Shown here piece after piece: positions 6,951-14,395 of a stretch of 22,131 nucleotides of DNA. The translations under genes were made by a program, and so were the position numbers. The notes beneath the pieces were generated by a model. It made no database searches, was not told the DNA's origin, and saw only the letters and a list, made by a program, of their open reading frames with translations. Numbering within the stretch: position 1 is the first letter of the stretch; each line of letters starts with the position of its first letter. The stretch is from JACVSF01 sp036702855 (lineage in GTDB: Bacteria > Cyanobacteriota > Cyanobacteriia > Phormidesmidales > Phormidesmidaceae): contig DATNQF010000072.1 of the NCBI GenBank assembly GCA_036702855.1, positions 1-22,131 of the forward strand, given 5' to 3'.

Positions 6951-7862
6951 ATGCCTACCCAGCTTCCCATTACTGTCCAGCCACCCAACCAAAGTTCTTC
7001 TCTGCTAGAGGAAGGGCTGCCACCAGACAGATCACAGGTGCAGATCACCTACTACACCGATCCGCTCTGCTCCTGGAGTTGGGGGTTAGAGCCTCAGTGG
7101 CGACGATTGCGCTACGAGTTCGGCTCTCAGATCAGTTGGCGTTATGCAATGGGTGGACTGCTTCCAGACTGGCAACGGTTTTCAGATCCGGTCAACGACA
7201 TCCACCGCCCTGGGCAGATGGCCCCGCAGTGGATTCAAATCCGGCAGCTTGTAGGCATGCCCACTGACGAAAGCATTTGGCGAGAAGATCCGCCCGCCTC
7301 GTCCTACCCAGCTTGTATTGCAGTCAAAGCCGCAGAGAGGCAAGGTTCTACTGCTGCTGAGGTCTACCTGCGGCGATTGCGCGAGGCCGTGATGGTGGAG
7401 TGCCGTAATGTTGCTCGACGAGAGGTGCTGCTAGAGGTGGCGGCAGAAGTTGCCGCAGATCTGTCTTCCAGGCACACCTTCGACGTTCAACAATTTCAGT
7501 ATGACCTAGACCATCCGGCCAGCCTAGAAGCCTTTCGAGAAGATGTGAAAGAAGGTCGCTATCTGGGCATCAGTCGGTTTCCAGCTCTGGTCTTTCGAGG
7601 GGTAACCGGGAAGGCATTGCTGATTGTGGGCTACCGTCCCTATCCAGTGCTAGTGGATGCGATCGCATCCCTAACTCCCAATACTCGACCCCTTCAAGAG
7701 GCGACTGATGTGGTGTCTTACGTCCGTCACTGGGACCGTATCACTGCCACTGAAGTAGCCGTTGCTCTCAACCTACCACTCGAAGAAACACAGCATAGGC
7801 TAGCTGCTGCTGTCTCAGACGGGAGTTTGCGGCAGATCGGCTCTATTTACCAGGGTCAATAA
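6951..7862 (+). CDS. DsbA-family thioredoxin-fold protein with CxxS site and C-terminal helix-turn-helix-like tail
   Basis: 303-aa protein of the DsbA/FrnE/YjbH-like thioredoxin superfamily. The fold begins at VQITYYTDPLCSWSWGLEP, where Cys40 is followed by Ser41-Trp42-Ser43: the second Cys of the usual CxxC is absent. The cis-Pro region is probably RFPALVF. Residues 255-303 (ITATEVAVALNLPLEE) look like a small winged-helix or helix-turn-helix domain, seen in related proteins. The ATG at 6951 was chosen; a TTG at 6915 in frame would add 12 residues with no better ribosome site. No signal peptide is seen, so it is probably cytoplasmic. With one active-site Cys it may be an isomerase, a glutathione-dependent enzyme or an adaptor, not a simple oxidase. 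Position after Mn catalase suggests a redox-stress role (inference). Confidence 0.75.
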   Translation: MPTQLPITVQPPNQSSSLLEEGLPPDRSQVQITYYTDPLCSWSWGLEPQWRRLRYEFGSQISWRYAMGGLLPDWQRFSDPVNDIHRPGQMAPQWIQIRQLVGMPTDESIWREDPPASSYPACIAVKAAERQGSTAAEVYLRRLREAVMVECRNVARREVLLEVAAEVAADLSSRHTFDVQQFQYDLDHPASLEAFREDVKEGRYLGISRFPALVFRGVTGKALLIVGYRPYPVLVDAIASLTPNTRPLQEATDVVSYVRHWDRITATEVAVALNLPLEETQHRLAAAVSDGSLRQIGSIYQGQ

Positions 7863-7962
7863 ATAATTCGGCTGAATAAGCTCTTTTTAGGGTGCGGCGA
7901 TTTGGCTAGGGCGCAGGGGAATGCATCCTAGCAATCTCCTCTCTTCTGCCCTTTTCATGTCC

Positions 7963-9381
7963 CTAAACCAACGCCTCACTCAGCGCCCGCAGCTTAAGCT
8001 GAATCTCAGCCAGTTCTCGCTCTGGGTCAGAACCAGCCACAATGCCTGCGCCAGCATAAAGACGGGCTTGCTTACCTTGAACTAGGGCAGAGCGAATGCC
8101 GACAATAAATTCGCTGTTGCCCCGATCATCGATCCAGCCGAGGGGAGCCGCATAAAGAGCCCGGTCAAAGGCTTCGTGGTGGCGAATTTGCTGGCAGGCG
8201 GCTTCGGTAGGGACCCCAGCCACAGCAGGGGTGGGATGGAGGGCTTCGACTAGACGTAGGGGGCTAGTGTGAGGGGGCAACATAGCCCGAATTGGGGTGT
8301 GCAGATGTTGAATGTTTGCCAATCGTAGGAGTTCGGGCACGGTGCGGTAGCTGGGTCTGAGACCTAGAGCAGCCAATTGGCGTACCAAAAACTGGACGAC
8401 AAACTGGTGTTCATCGCGCTCTTTGGGGTTTGCCAGCAGATTTTCTGCCAAGGTTTGGTCTTCAGCCTCTGCCCGACCCCGAGGAGCGGATCCGGCTAAG
8501 GCATCAGTAATGAGAGTGTTGTGACGAATGCTGAGCAACCGCTCTGGGCTAGCTCCGATAAAGTTAACGCCTTGACCATTGCTGATAGAAAAGGTGTAAC
8601 AGTCGGGGTGGCTGTGCCGTAAGCGGCCTAGAGATTGGCTTAGGTTGAAGGGATGGGGAGCCGTGATATCAACAGCATGGGCCAGAACAATTTTGTGCAG
8701 ATGGCTTTGCGCAATCTGGGCTAGGGCACGGCTGACAGCTTGCTTGAACGGACGAGTTGTTGAAGAAGTGGGATCGAGCACCACTGCCCTTCGTAGCTCG
8801 TAACTGCTCTTGAGATGAACCACTTGTTCGATTTGCGCCACTCGCCGCAACACCTGCTGGGTCAAATCCTCCAGGGAAGTGTCTGGTGTAATCAACAGAT
8901 TGGCCGTAAGGGTGCAGCTTTGGTGTAGCCGAGTAACTTGCCACTTGGGCAAAAAAACGCTGGCTGCAGGAAAAGGCGAGTCAGCGTTTTGGGAGTGGTC
9001 AAAGAAGGTGAAATTGCAGAAGAATCGGGAATTGGGCTGGCTAAAGGTTTGAAGCTTGTGCAGAACGGTAGGCCGACTCCAGGCTTCTACAAACTTTTGA
9101 GCCTGACGGAAACGGTCCTTACCTTCAGAGGCGTGGTATAGAGCTGTGCCAAAAGCCAGCGTTGCTCTGCCCTGTCCAGAATTTTCCAGGTAAAAATGCC
9201 GTTCATCGGGACTGACAACTTGGGCCAGTACCTTCAGTGGATCGAGCAGTGCTAGCGGCAGACCCAGGCTAGCAATTTTGGGCTGGCTGTCCTGAATGCA
9301 GCGTTGATAACAGTCAGTTAAGAAACTTTGAATTGCATGACCGTCGAGCAGGCAATCCGGGCGGTAGGGGACTACTGGCAT
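7963..9381 (-). CDS. menF: Isochorismate synthase (MenF/EntC family)
   Basis: 472-aa chorismate-binding enzyme that converts chorismate to isochorismate, the substrate of MenD, with Mg2+. The N-terminal 180 residues are variable. The conserved chorismate-utilising domain follows: HKIVLAHAVD with general-base Lys230, GASPERLL with general-acid Glu280 (these match Lys190 and Glu240 of E. coli MenF by a constant offset), LAGSAPRGR, LHPTPAVAGVP, APLGWIDDRGNSEF and the terminal AGAGIVAGSDPERELAEIQLKL-type Mg-binding block. Anthranilate and aminodeoxychorismate synthases share the fold, but the Lys and the LHPTPAVAG form favour isochorismate synthase. It is on the same strand as menD, 2.5 kb away, separated by genes on the other strand, so the two are not one operon. 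It converges with the DsbA-like gene across 100 nt. Confidence 0.92.
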   Translation of the reverse strand: MPVVPYRPDCLLDGHAIQSFLTDCYQRCIQDSQPKIASLGLPLALLDPLKVLAQVVSPDERHFYLENSGQGRATLAFGTALYHASEGKDRFRQAQKFVEAWSRPTVLHKLQTFSQPNSRFFCNFTFFDHSQNADSPFPAASVFLPKWQVTRLHQSCTLTANLLITPDTSLEDLTQQVLRRVAQIEQVVHLKSSYELRRAVVLDPTSSTTRPFKQAVSRALAQIAQSHLHKIVLAHAVDITAPHPFNLSQSLGRLRHSHPDCYTFSISNGQGVNFIGASPERLLSIRHNTLITDALAGSAPRGRAEAEDQTLAENLLANPKERDEHQFVVQFLVRQLAALGLRPSYRTVPELLRLANIQHLHTPIRAMLPPHTSPLRLVEALHPTPAVAGVPTEAACQQIRHHEAFDRALYAAPLGWIDDRGNSEFIVGIRSALVQGKQARLYAGAGIVAGSDPERELAEIQLKLRALSEALV

Positions 9382-9537
9382 GGAGAGGGGATCACTAAAG
9401 GCGTTTTAAAATCCATGTCTCACAGGGTAGCTGAGAATTGCCCCATGCCTTGAGCGGTGGGCATTCAGCGCATATTTCCTACTGGTAACACATTCGGTTC
9501 CAGCCACGCCAGTTGAGCCACAGGAGGTTCACGCAGC

Positions 9538-9609
9538 TTAATAGTGGGTGCCCGTCTTGTGCTGATGCATCACCATTTTTGCATCGTTGTCAAGTACTTT
9601 ATCAGGTGT
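9538..9609 (-). pseudogene. Remnant or duplicated 3' end of flv1
   Basis: On the minus strand this reads KVLDNDAK-MVM-HQH-KTGTHY then TAA (9538-9540). The end of the intact flv1 gene at 10509 reads KVLDNDAK-TAV-HQR-KTGTHY. Thus 16 of the last 20 residues agree, and by hand alignment about 52 of 64 bases agree. Similarity stops exactly at the stop codon on one side and fades about 10-20 nt beyond the Lys codon on the other. The nearby flv3 end (KVSDPDAVTAIHHRKVGNYY) is clearly less similar. No start or other Flv sequence is found upstream, so it cannot be a gene. It lies in the same orientation as flv1. Confidence 0.8.
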
Positions 9610-9785
9610 GAAGTAGCAGATTGGAGGCGGGGCTACCAGCGAAGTGTTGGTCGCTTTGGGCCTTGAAGTTTAGTCAACTGTGAGGGACGAGCGCGTGTCT
9701 ATTCTTGCCATTATCAATAGATCGCCCTTGAAATGAATCGGGTTGTCCCAACCGTTACAGCTATCCCATGAAGGCATCTCTACTT

Positions 9786-9813
9786 AACTTCATCTATTCA
9801 ACTTCATTTATTT
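9786..9813. repeat. Two-unit 14-bp tandem repeat upstream of the TerB-like gene
   Basis: AACTTCATCTATTC (9786-9799) is followed directly by AACTTCATTTATTT (9800-9813), two or three differences apart. It lies about 120 nt before the TerB-like start, where an activator or repressor could bind. The 14-bp period does not fit the cyanobacterial Pho box (11-bp period). Chance cannot be excluded. Confidence 0.35.
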
Positions 9814-9934
9814 ATCTTAAGAAGCCAACTATCTGTGCAATACGCAATCTCACAGGGAACGCTTAGGGCATGCCTTATTGAGCATTAAAGCAACCAGGGC
9901 GTCAAATTCTTAATTACAAACCTTTGGAGAAACT

Positions 9935-10408
9935 ATGCCTAAACGTAGATTGCCCCGTGGTGGTGGTACCCAAGTTGCATTGGGACCAGAATTAGCAATT
10001 GCTGTAATTGCTTTATTTGCAGCATTTTCTGATGGCGATGTATCTAGTGATGCAGAAGCTTATGCGCTAGGTGAGATGCTTAGCTGCCTCGATTTGTATT
10101 CTGAGTACACAGAGGAAGACTTCGGAGCCCTAGGGACAGAGATTGCTAATCTGATCAACGAAGAAGGAGTGGAAGCAGTTGTTTCTCAGGCGATTACGAC
10201 TATCCGAGATGAACAGGTAGAAGAAGCTGCCTTTATTGTCACACTCATGGTTATTGCTGCTGATGGCGAAGTACCAGAGGATGAGCAAGAGTATATGGAT
10301 AGTTTGCGTCAAGCATTGAGGATTTCAGAGGACCGCGCTCTCGAGATTATCGATGAGATCTTCGCTGAAGAAGAGGACGAAGAGAGCGAAGAGGACGAAG
10401 AGGAATAA
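9935..10408 (+). CDS. TerB-like (tellurite-resistance TerB family) acidic protein
   Basis: 157-aa soluble protein. Residues 15-145 are all helical in appearance and match the TerB-like fold, with the repeated acidic turns FSDGDVSSDAEAYALGEML and AADGEVPEDEQEY that are characteristic of the family and may bind divalent metal. The N-terminus is short and basic (MPKRRLPRGGG). The last 15 residues are nearly all Glu/Asp, an acidic tail that could bind metal or a basic partner. ATG has GGAGA 4 nt upstream (9926-9930). In other bacteria TerB belongs to membrane-linked stress and phage-defence ter systems; here no other ter gene is in view, so function is open. The gene is codon-wise more AT-rich than its neighbours (many ATT, GAA, TTA) and lies between the flv1 remnant and intact flv1. 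Confidence 0.7.
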   Translation: MPKRRLPRGGGTQVALGPELAIAVIALFAAFSDGDVSSDAEAYALGEMLSCLDLYSEYTEEDFGALGTEIANLINEEGVEAVVSQAITTIRDEQVEEAAFIVTLMVIAADGEVPEDEQEYMDSLRQALRISEDRALEIIDEIFAEEEDEESEEDEEE

Positions 10409-10454
10409 GGACAAAACGAATTAGCTGCTGCTACTAAGTTACAGCAGAATTAAG

Positions 10455-10489
10455 TTAGAAACTGAGCCTAATCCAGGCTCAGTTTCTAA
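10455..10489. terminator. Strong two-way terminator hairpin between terB-like and flv1
   Basis: TTAGAAACTGAGCCT (10455-10469) and AGGCTCAGTTTCTAA (10475-10489) are perfectly complementary over 15 bp with a 5-nt loop AATCC. The T-rich 3' arm followed by TTTCTA on the plus strand, and A/T-rich flanks on the minus strand, suit termination of both convergent genes. Confidence 0.8.
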
Positions 10490-10508
10490 TTTCTACTCAC
10501 TGAATTAA

Positions 10509-12227
10509 TCAATAGTGAGTGCCCGTCTTACGCTGATGGACTGCTGTTTTGGCATCGTTGTCAAGTACTTTTCCGGTATCGACAATTGCGTAAGCAATCC
10601 AATGATCGCCTGCTTCCATGCGCTTATCGACACGGCACTCTAGATATGCGATCGCACCCTTCAAGATGGGAGAGCCATTAGCTGCTTCTTCTGTTTCTAT
10701 CCCAGCAAAGCGGTCTTCTGCGGGGCCGAAGGGCTTGAGAAAGTGTTTCATCAGGCCAATGTGCTTGCCCTCACCCAAAATATTGAGAACAAAGGTACTG
10801 CCAGGGTACAGCAGCGACTCCACAGCGCGATCTTTGGCAACAGCTACAGTAAAGCCGGGGGGCGTAAAGGTTGCCTGAGATATCCAAGAGGCCACCATAG
10901 CACTGGAGACATCCCCATGCTTGGCTGTAACTACACAGAGAGAACCCACAATCCGCCCAACCGCCTGCTCAACCGAGGTAGCTGGAGTGCGAGGAGCCTT
11001 GGCCCGCTTCGCCTTCTTTAGAGATTGGGCAAAGTCGGTCCCGACCTCTTCGCAATACTTCAACGTCACGTCGGTGGGCTTAAACTTCACCCGAATCGGG
11101 TCAAAAGCTAGGGTGTAGCCCCCATCCTTCAGCTTGCCCTCTAGCAAATCAATCGCTTCACCACTCCAGCCAAAGGAGCCAAAGACCCCAGCAGGTTGAG
11201 TTTTAGACGCAGTTGACAGCACAATCCCCAAGGCCGTTTGAATTTGGGTTGGTGCATGGCCGCCTAGCGTGGGCGATCCCATCAAAAAGCCCGATGACTT
11301 CTGAACGGCTTCCTTAATCTCCTCAGGGGTAGCCTGTTCAGCGTTAATCGACTCTACAGCAACCCCTGACTTGGTAATGCCCCGTGCGAGCGCCTGAGCA
11401 ATCGTGGCTGTGTTGCCATAAGCCGAAGCATAAATCAGGGCAACCGATTGCTCTTGACTCTTTTGGGTTTCACTCCAGTGTCGATAGCCTTGGAACAGTT
11501 CCTTCGCACCGTACAACACCACTGGCCCGTGCCCCGGAGCCAGCACCCGAAACTGAAAGGTTTCCAGTTTGTCCAGGGCCGATGTCACCTGCCGAATGCT
11601 CGGAGCCATTAAGCAGTCGAAATAGTAGCGACGATCTTCTAACAGGTTTTCCCAGCCCAAGTCATAGACCAGTTCCCCACACAGGTGCGCCCCAAAAAAC
11701 TTATCGGTGTAGAGCACCTGAGCATAGGGATCATAGGTTGCTAACCCGCCCGGCCAGCGCGGCGTTGGAATGGGCACGAATTGAAGAACATGGCCCTGAC
11801 CCAAATCCAGCTCATCATCTGCTCCCTTAATCACCCGCATTTGGGGTAATTTCCCCTCTAGCAAGTCCCCTAATGCCAGTGCCGCTGGGTTGGAGCACAC
11901 TACCGTCAAGTTAGGCACTTTTTCCAGCAGCACCTTCAGAGTGGCAACCCGGTTGGGGTTGATATGGCCCAAGATGATGTAGTCAATTTCATCAAAATCA
12001 ACCTGCTCCGCCAACGCCTGGAGAAAACTCTCAGTGAACGATTCTCCGGGTGGGTCAATTAGTGCTGTTTGCTCACCCTGGATCAGATAGCTGTTGGCTG
12101 TCGTGCCCCGCTCTAGCGCGTACTCAATCTCAAACCGCAGCCGATTCCAACTGCGCGATCGCAACACTGCTGTATCGGCTGCAATCTGGAGGGTTTGGAC
12201 GTCTCTAGGCTGAGGGGTGGTTGTCAT
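10509..12227 (-). CDS. flv1: Flv1, class C flavodiiron protein with non-canonical diiron site
   Basis: 572-aa protein with three modules: metallo-beta-lactamase-like (about 1-250), flavodoxin-like with FMN (about 260-400; SVALIYASAYGNTATIA) and a C-terminal flavin-reductase-like domain (about 425-572). With Flv3 it takes electrons from the photosystem I acceptor side and reduces O2 to water without H2O2. The usual ligand string HxExDH is here H88-I-N-P-N92-R93, so Glu, Asp and His are replaced by Asn, Asn and Arg. The next His and Asp are replaced by Arg157 (PTPRWPG) and Lys176 (YTDKFFG), while His233 (PGHGPV) stays. This loss is known for Flv1 proteins and identifies the gene. It lies 170 nt downstream of flv3 on the same strand. 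The 3' end is duplicated at 9538. Confidence 0.95.
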   Translation of the reverse strand: MTTTPQPRDVQTLQIAADTAVLRSRSWNRLRFEIEYALERGTTANSYLIQGEQTALIDPPGESFTESFLQALAEQVDFDEIDYIILGHINPNRVATLKVLLEKVPNLTVVCSNPAALALGDLLEGKLPQMRVIKGADDELDLGQGHVLQFVPIPTPRWPGGLATYDPYAQVLYTDKFFGAHLCGELVYDLGWENLLEDRRYYFDCLMAPSIRQVTSALDKLETFQFRVLAPGHGPVVLYGAKELFQGYRHWSETQKSQEQSVALIYASAYGNTATIAQALARGITKSGVAVESINAEQATPEEIKEAVQKSSGFLMGSPTLGGHAPTQIQTALGIVLSTASKTQPAGVFGSFGWSGEAIDLLEGKLKDGGYTLAFDPIRVKFKPTDVTLKYCEEVGTDFAQSLKKAKRAKAPRTPATSVEQAVGRIVGSLCVVTAKHGDVSSAMVASWISQATFTPPGFTVAVAKDRAVESLLYPGSTFVLNILGEGKHIGLMKHFLKPFGPAEDRFAGIETEEAANGSPILKGAIAYLECRVDKRMEAGDHWIAYAIVDTGKVLDNDAKTAVHQRKTGTHY

Positions 12228-12397
12228 AGTAGGTGAGGAGTTGAAAGGCAGCAGGTAAAAGGCAGAGTGCAGAAAGGGGGGATCTGGCAGGGGCTTTTGC
12301 CCCTGTCTTTTAGGCGCAGGGGCACAGGCAGAGGATAGGCAAGAAGGCTTTTGGCGTGTGCCTTACCCCTTCTGCCCTCTGTCCTACACCCTCTGCC
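12228..12397. repeat. Repeat-rich spacer between flv3 and flv1
   Basis: The 170-nt spacer contains CAGGGGC (12288-12294) paired with GCCCCTG (12299-12305) across a TTTT loop. It also has a purine-rich left half (AAAGGCAG, GGCAGAGTGCAG) and a pyrimidine-rich right half (CCTTCTGCCCTCTG, CCCTCTGCC) that could fold back on each other. On the transcribed (minus) strand the hairpin lacks a T run, so it need not block read-through from flv3 to flv1. It may tune the ratio of the two proteins or be a dispersed repeat. Confidence 0.5.
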
Positions 12398-14152
12398 TTA
12401 GTAATAGTTGCCAACCTTGCGGTGGTGAATAGCCGTCACAGCGTCCGGATCGGAGACTTTGCCATCCTTTACCGTGCAGTAGACGATCCAGTGGTCGCTG
12501 ACTTCCATCCGGGTGGCAACCTCGCACTCTAGATAAGCCAAGGCATCGGATAGTAAGGGAGAGCCGTTGGTGGCAGGGCGGGTGCGGACTCCAGCAAAAC
12601 GGTCGGCACCGGGGGGGAAGCGCTTGAGGAAGTGCTTCATCAGGGGTAGGTGTTTGCCTTCTTCGAGCACGTTTAGTACAAACTGGTCGCCTACCTGCAT
12701 TAGGGATTCGATGGCTCGGTCTTTAGCGACGGCAACGGTGAACCCAAGAGGCTGGAAACTAGCCTGGGCTACCCAAGAGGCGAGCATCGCACTACTGACT
12801 TCGCCTTTCTTCGCAGTGATGATATAAAGGCCACTGCTGATCCGGCCTAAGGCTTTCTCCAGGTCGGCGTCGAGGGCCTTGAGCTTCTTCAGCTTGCCTG
12901 CTTGACTCAGAGTTTGGCCAAGGTCGGTGCCCGTTTCTTCACAGAGCTGGTAGGTGGCTTCGGTGGGGGTGTCTTTGATCCGCAGTGGTGGAAAGGCGGG
13001 AACGGGGGCTAGTTCTTCAAACTTCGTCTTGAGGGTGTCGATTGGTTCATCGTCGCCACCGTAAGACTCAAACAGACCCACCGTTTGTTTGGTATTGACC
13101 GCCGCCAGGATGGTTCCCAGAGTGGCTTGGGTTTCCCGTGAACCTGTTCCAGACGAAGGGGGCATGCCAATCACAAGCCCAGTAGCACGGCCCACTAGCT
13201 CGTTCACCTCTTGGGGGTCAGCAGAGCGCATGTCCATCATTTCGACCGCAACTCCGGTCTTGGTGATGCCGCGAGCAATGGCCTGGGAGATGCGATCGCT
13301 ATAGCCGTAGTCCGACACGTAAAACACTGCGACTAGCGTCTCGGATTTACTCTTTTCCTGGCTCCAGCGGCGATAGCGTCCGGTCAGTTCCTTAACATTG
13401 TGGCGCAGCAAGGGACCGTGGCCAGTGCCAATGGTGGTAACAGCAGGTAGCTCGTCCATCCGCTTCATAGCCGAGAGTACCGAGCGGGCGTTGGGAGCCA
13501 TTAGACACTCGTAGTAGAAGCGAAAGTCGGGGGCTAACACCTCCAAGTCTTCGTCGTAGGCAGCATCGCTACAAAAGTGCATGCCAAACGCGTCGCAGGT
13601 GAAAAGCACTTGGGTTTTGTGGTCGTAGGTAAAGATGGTGTCGGGCCAGTGCAAATTGGGAGCGCTGACAAACTCCAACAGGTGCCCGTTGCCCAAATCC
13701 AACTGGTCGCCGTTTTTAACCACGATGCGCTCAAAGGGGCGATGAACGAGGTCTTCGAGGAATGCGATCGCAACTTTCGCGCCCACTACCGTCGCATTAG
13801 GAGCCAGTTCTAGAACGTCTGCAACCAAGCCACTATGATCCGGTTCGGTGTGGCTGATAACGATGTAGTCAATTTCGGTGGGATCAATCTGGCCCTTCAG
13901 CGTATCTAGGTAGAGTTGGCGAAACTTTTCGTGGGAGGTATCAATCAGCGCTACCTTCTCGCCTCGCACCAGGTAGGAGTTGTAGGTGGTGCCATTTTGG
14001 AGGCCAAACTCGATGTCAAAGCGATCGCGATCCCAGTCGAGAGATCGAATAGTGGTGGTGTCGGGGGCGACATCAGCCACTTGAATCGTGAGGCGTTTGG
14101 GCTGAGTGGTCGGTGCGAACTGACTATTCATCGCTTGCGCTTCCGCAACCAT
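12398..14152 (-). CDS. flv3: Flv3, class C flavodiiron protein with canonical diiron site
   Basis: 584-aa partner of Flv1 in light-driven O2 reduction downstream of photosystem I, protecting PSI under changing light. Modules are a diiron metallo-beta-lactamase-like domain (about 35-255), a flavodoxin-like domain (about 270-410; AVFYVSDYGYSDRIS) and a flavin-reductase-like domain (about 435-584). All iron ligands are conserved: His101, Glu103, Asp105 and His106 in HTEPDHSG, His168 in NLHWPD, Asp187 in TCDAFG and His245 in GTGHGPL. The N-terminal SLDWDRDRFDIEFGLQNGTT is typical of Flv3. The first ATG is supported by AAGGAGGT 5 nt upstream. It is the first gene of an flv3-flv1 unit on the minus strand and is divergent from the methyltransferase gene. 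Confidence 0.96.
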   Translation of the reverse strand: MVAEAQAMNSQFAPTTQPKRLTIQVADVAPDTTTIRSLDWDRDRFDIEFGLQNGTTYNSYLVRGEKVALIDTSHEKFRQLYLDTLKGQIDPTEIDYIVISHTEPDHSGLVADVLELAPNATVVGAKVAIAFLEDLVHRPFERIVVKNGDQLDLGNGHLLEFVSAPNLHWPDTIFTYDHKTQVLFTCDAFGMHFCSDAAYDEDLEVLAPDFRFYYECLMAPNARSVLSAMKRMDELPAVTTIGTGHGPLLRHNVKELTGRYRRWSQEKSKSETLVAVFYVSDYGYSDRISQAIARGITKTGVAVEMMDMRSADPQEVNELVGRATGLVIGMPPSSGTGSRETQATLGTILAAVNTKQTVGLFESYGGDDEPIDTLKTKFEELAPVPAFPPLRIKDTPTEATYQLCEETGTDLGQTLSQAGKLKKLKALDADLEKALGRISSGLYIITAKKGEVSSAMLASWVAQASFQPLGFTVAVAKDRAIESLMQVGDQFVLNVLEEGKHLPLMKHFLKRFPPGADRFAGVRTRPATNGSPLLSDALAYLECEVATRMEVSDHWIVYCTVKDGKVSDPDAVTAIHHRKVGNYY

Positions 14153-14157
14153 CGAAA

Positions 14158-14165
14158 ACCTCCTT
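14158..14165 (-). promoter_or_regulatory. Strong ribosome binding site of flv3
   Basis: On the minus strand AAGGAGGT, a full anti-Shine-Dalgarno match, ends 5 nt before the ATG at 14150-14152. By contrast flv1 has no comparable site, which may make Flv3 the more strongly translated partner. Confidence 0.8.
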
Positions 14166-14395
14166 GCAGCAGTGGATGTAGTTCGAGCGTTTTTCGTTAA
14201 ACAATAAAAATGTTTCTTATGTCCCTATTTTGCCTCATATTCTGTTAACTAAACGTTACATTTGCTTATCACAGTGTTTACCTCTTTAGGGTGGTTCCTG
14301 CTAGGTTGATTTCTGTAGGGTAGCCCTATGAAACTGTTATCTGTCTCCGGGTACTTTAATTAAAAGCATGTCCAAGTCTTTTGCTGCTATCTACC

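Larger units (their letters stand above)
9382..9934. other. 553-nt intergenic region between menF and the TerB-like gene
   Basis: No complete gene. Content: leader of menF (left), a decayed copy of the flv1 3' end (9538 to about 9609, minus strand), about 170 nt without recognisable structure, a two-unit 14-bp tandem repeat (9786-9813), and the upstream region and ribosome site of the TerB-like gene (GGAGA, 9926-9930). Confidence 0.7.

Noticed and set aside
7906..7932. GCTAGG/CCTAGC inverted repeat between the DsbA-like gene and menF
   Set aside because: Only 6 bp with a 15-nt loop and no T run; likely chance.
9783..9813. Pho-box-like repeats upstream of the TerB-like gene
   Set aside because: One CTTAACTT unit fits, but the repeat period is 14 bp, not the 11 bp of the cyanobacterial Pho box.
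11384..11830. 148-codon open frame antisense to flv1
   Set aside because: Pro/Ser/Arg-rich shadow of the conserved flv1 coding strand.
12288..12305. Intrinsic terminator between flv3 and flv1
   Set aside because: On the transcribed minus strand no T run follows the stem; the T-rich side faces the opposite direction, where no gene ends.
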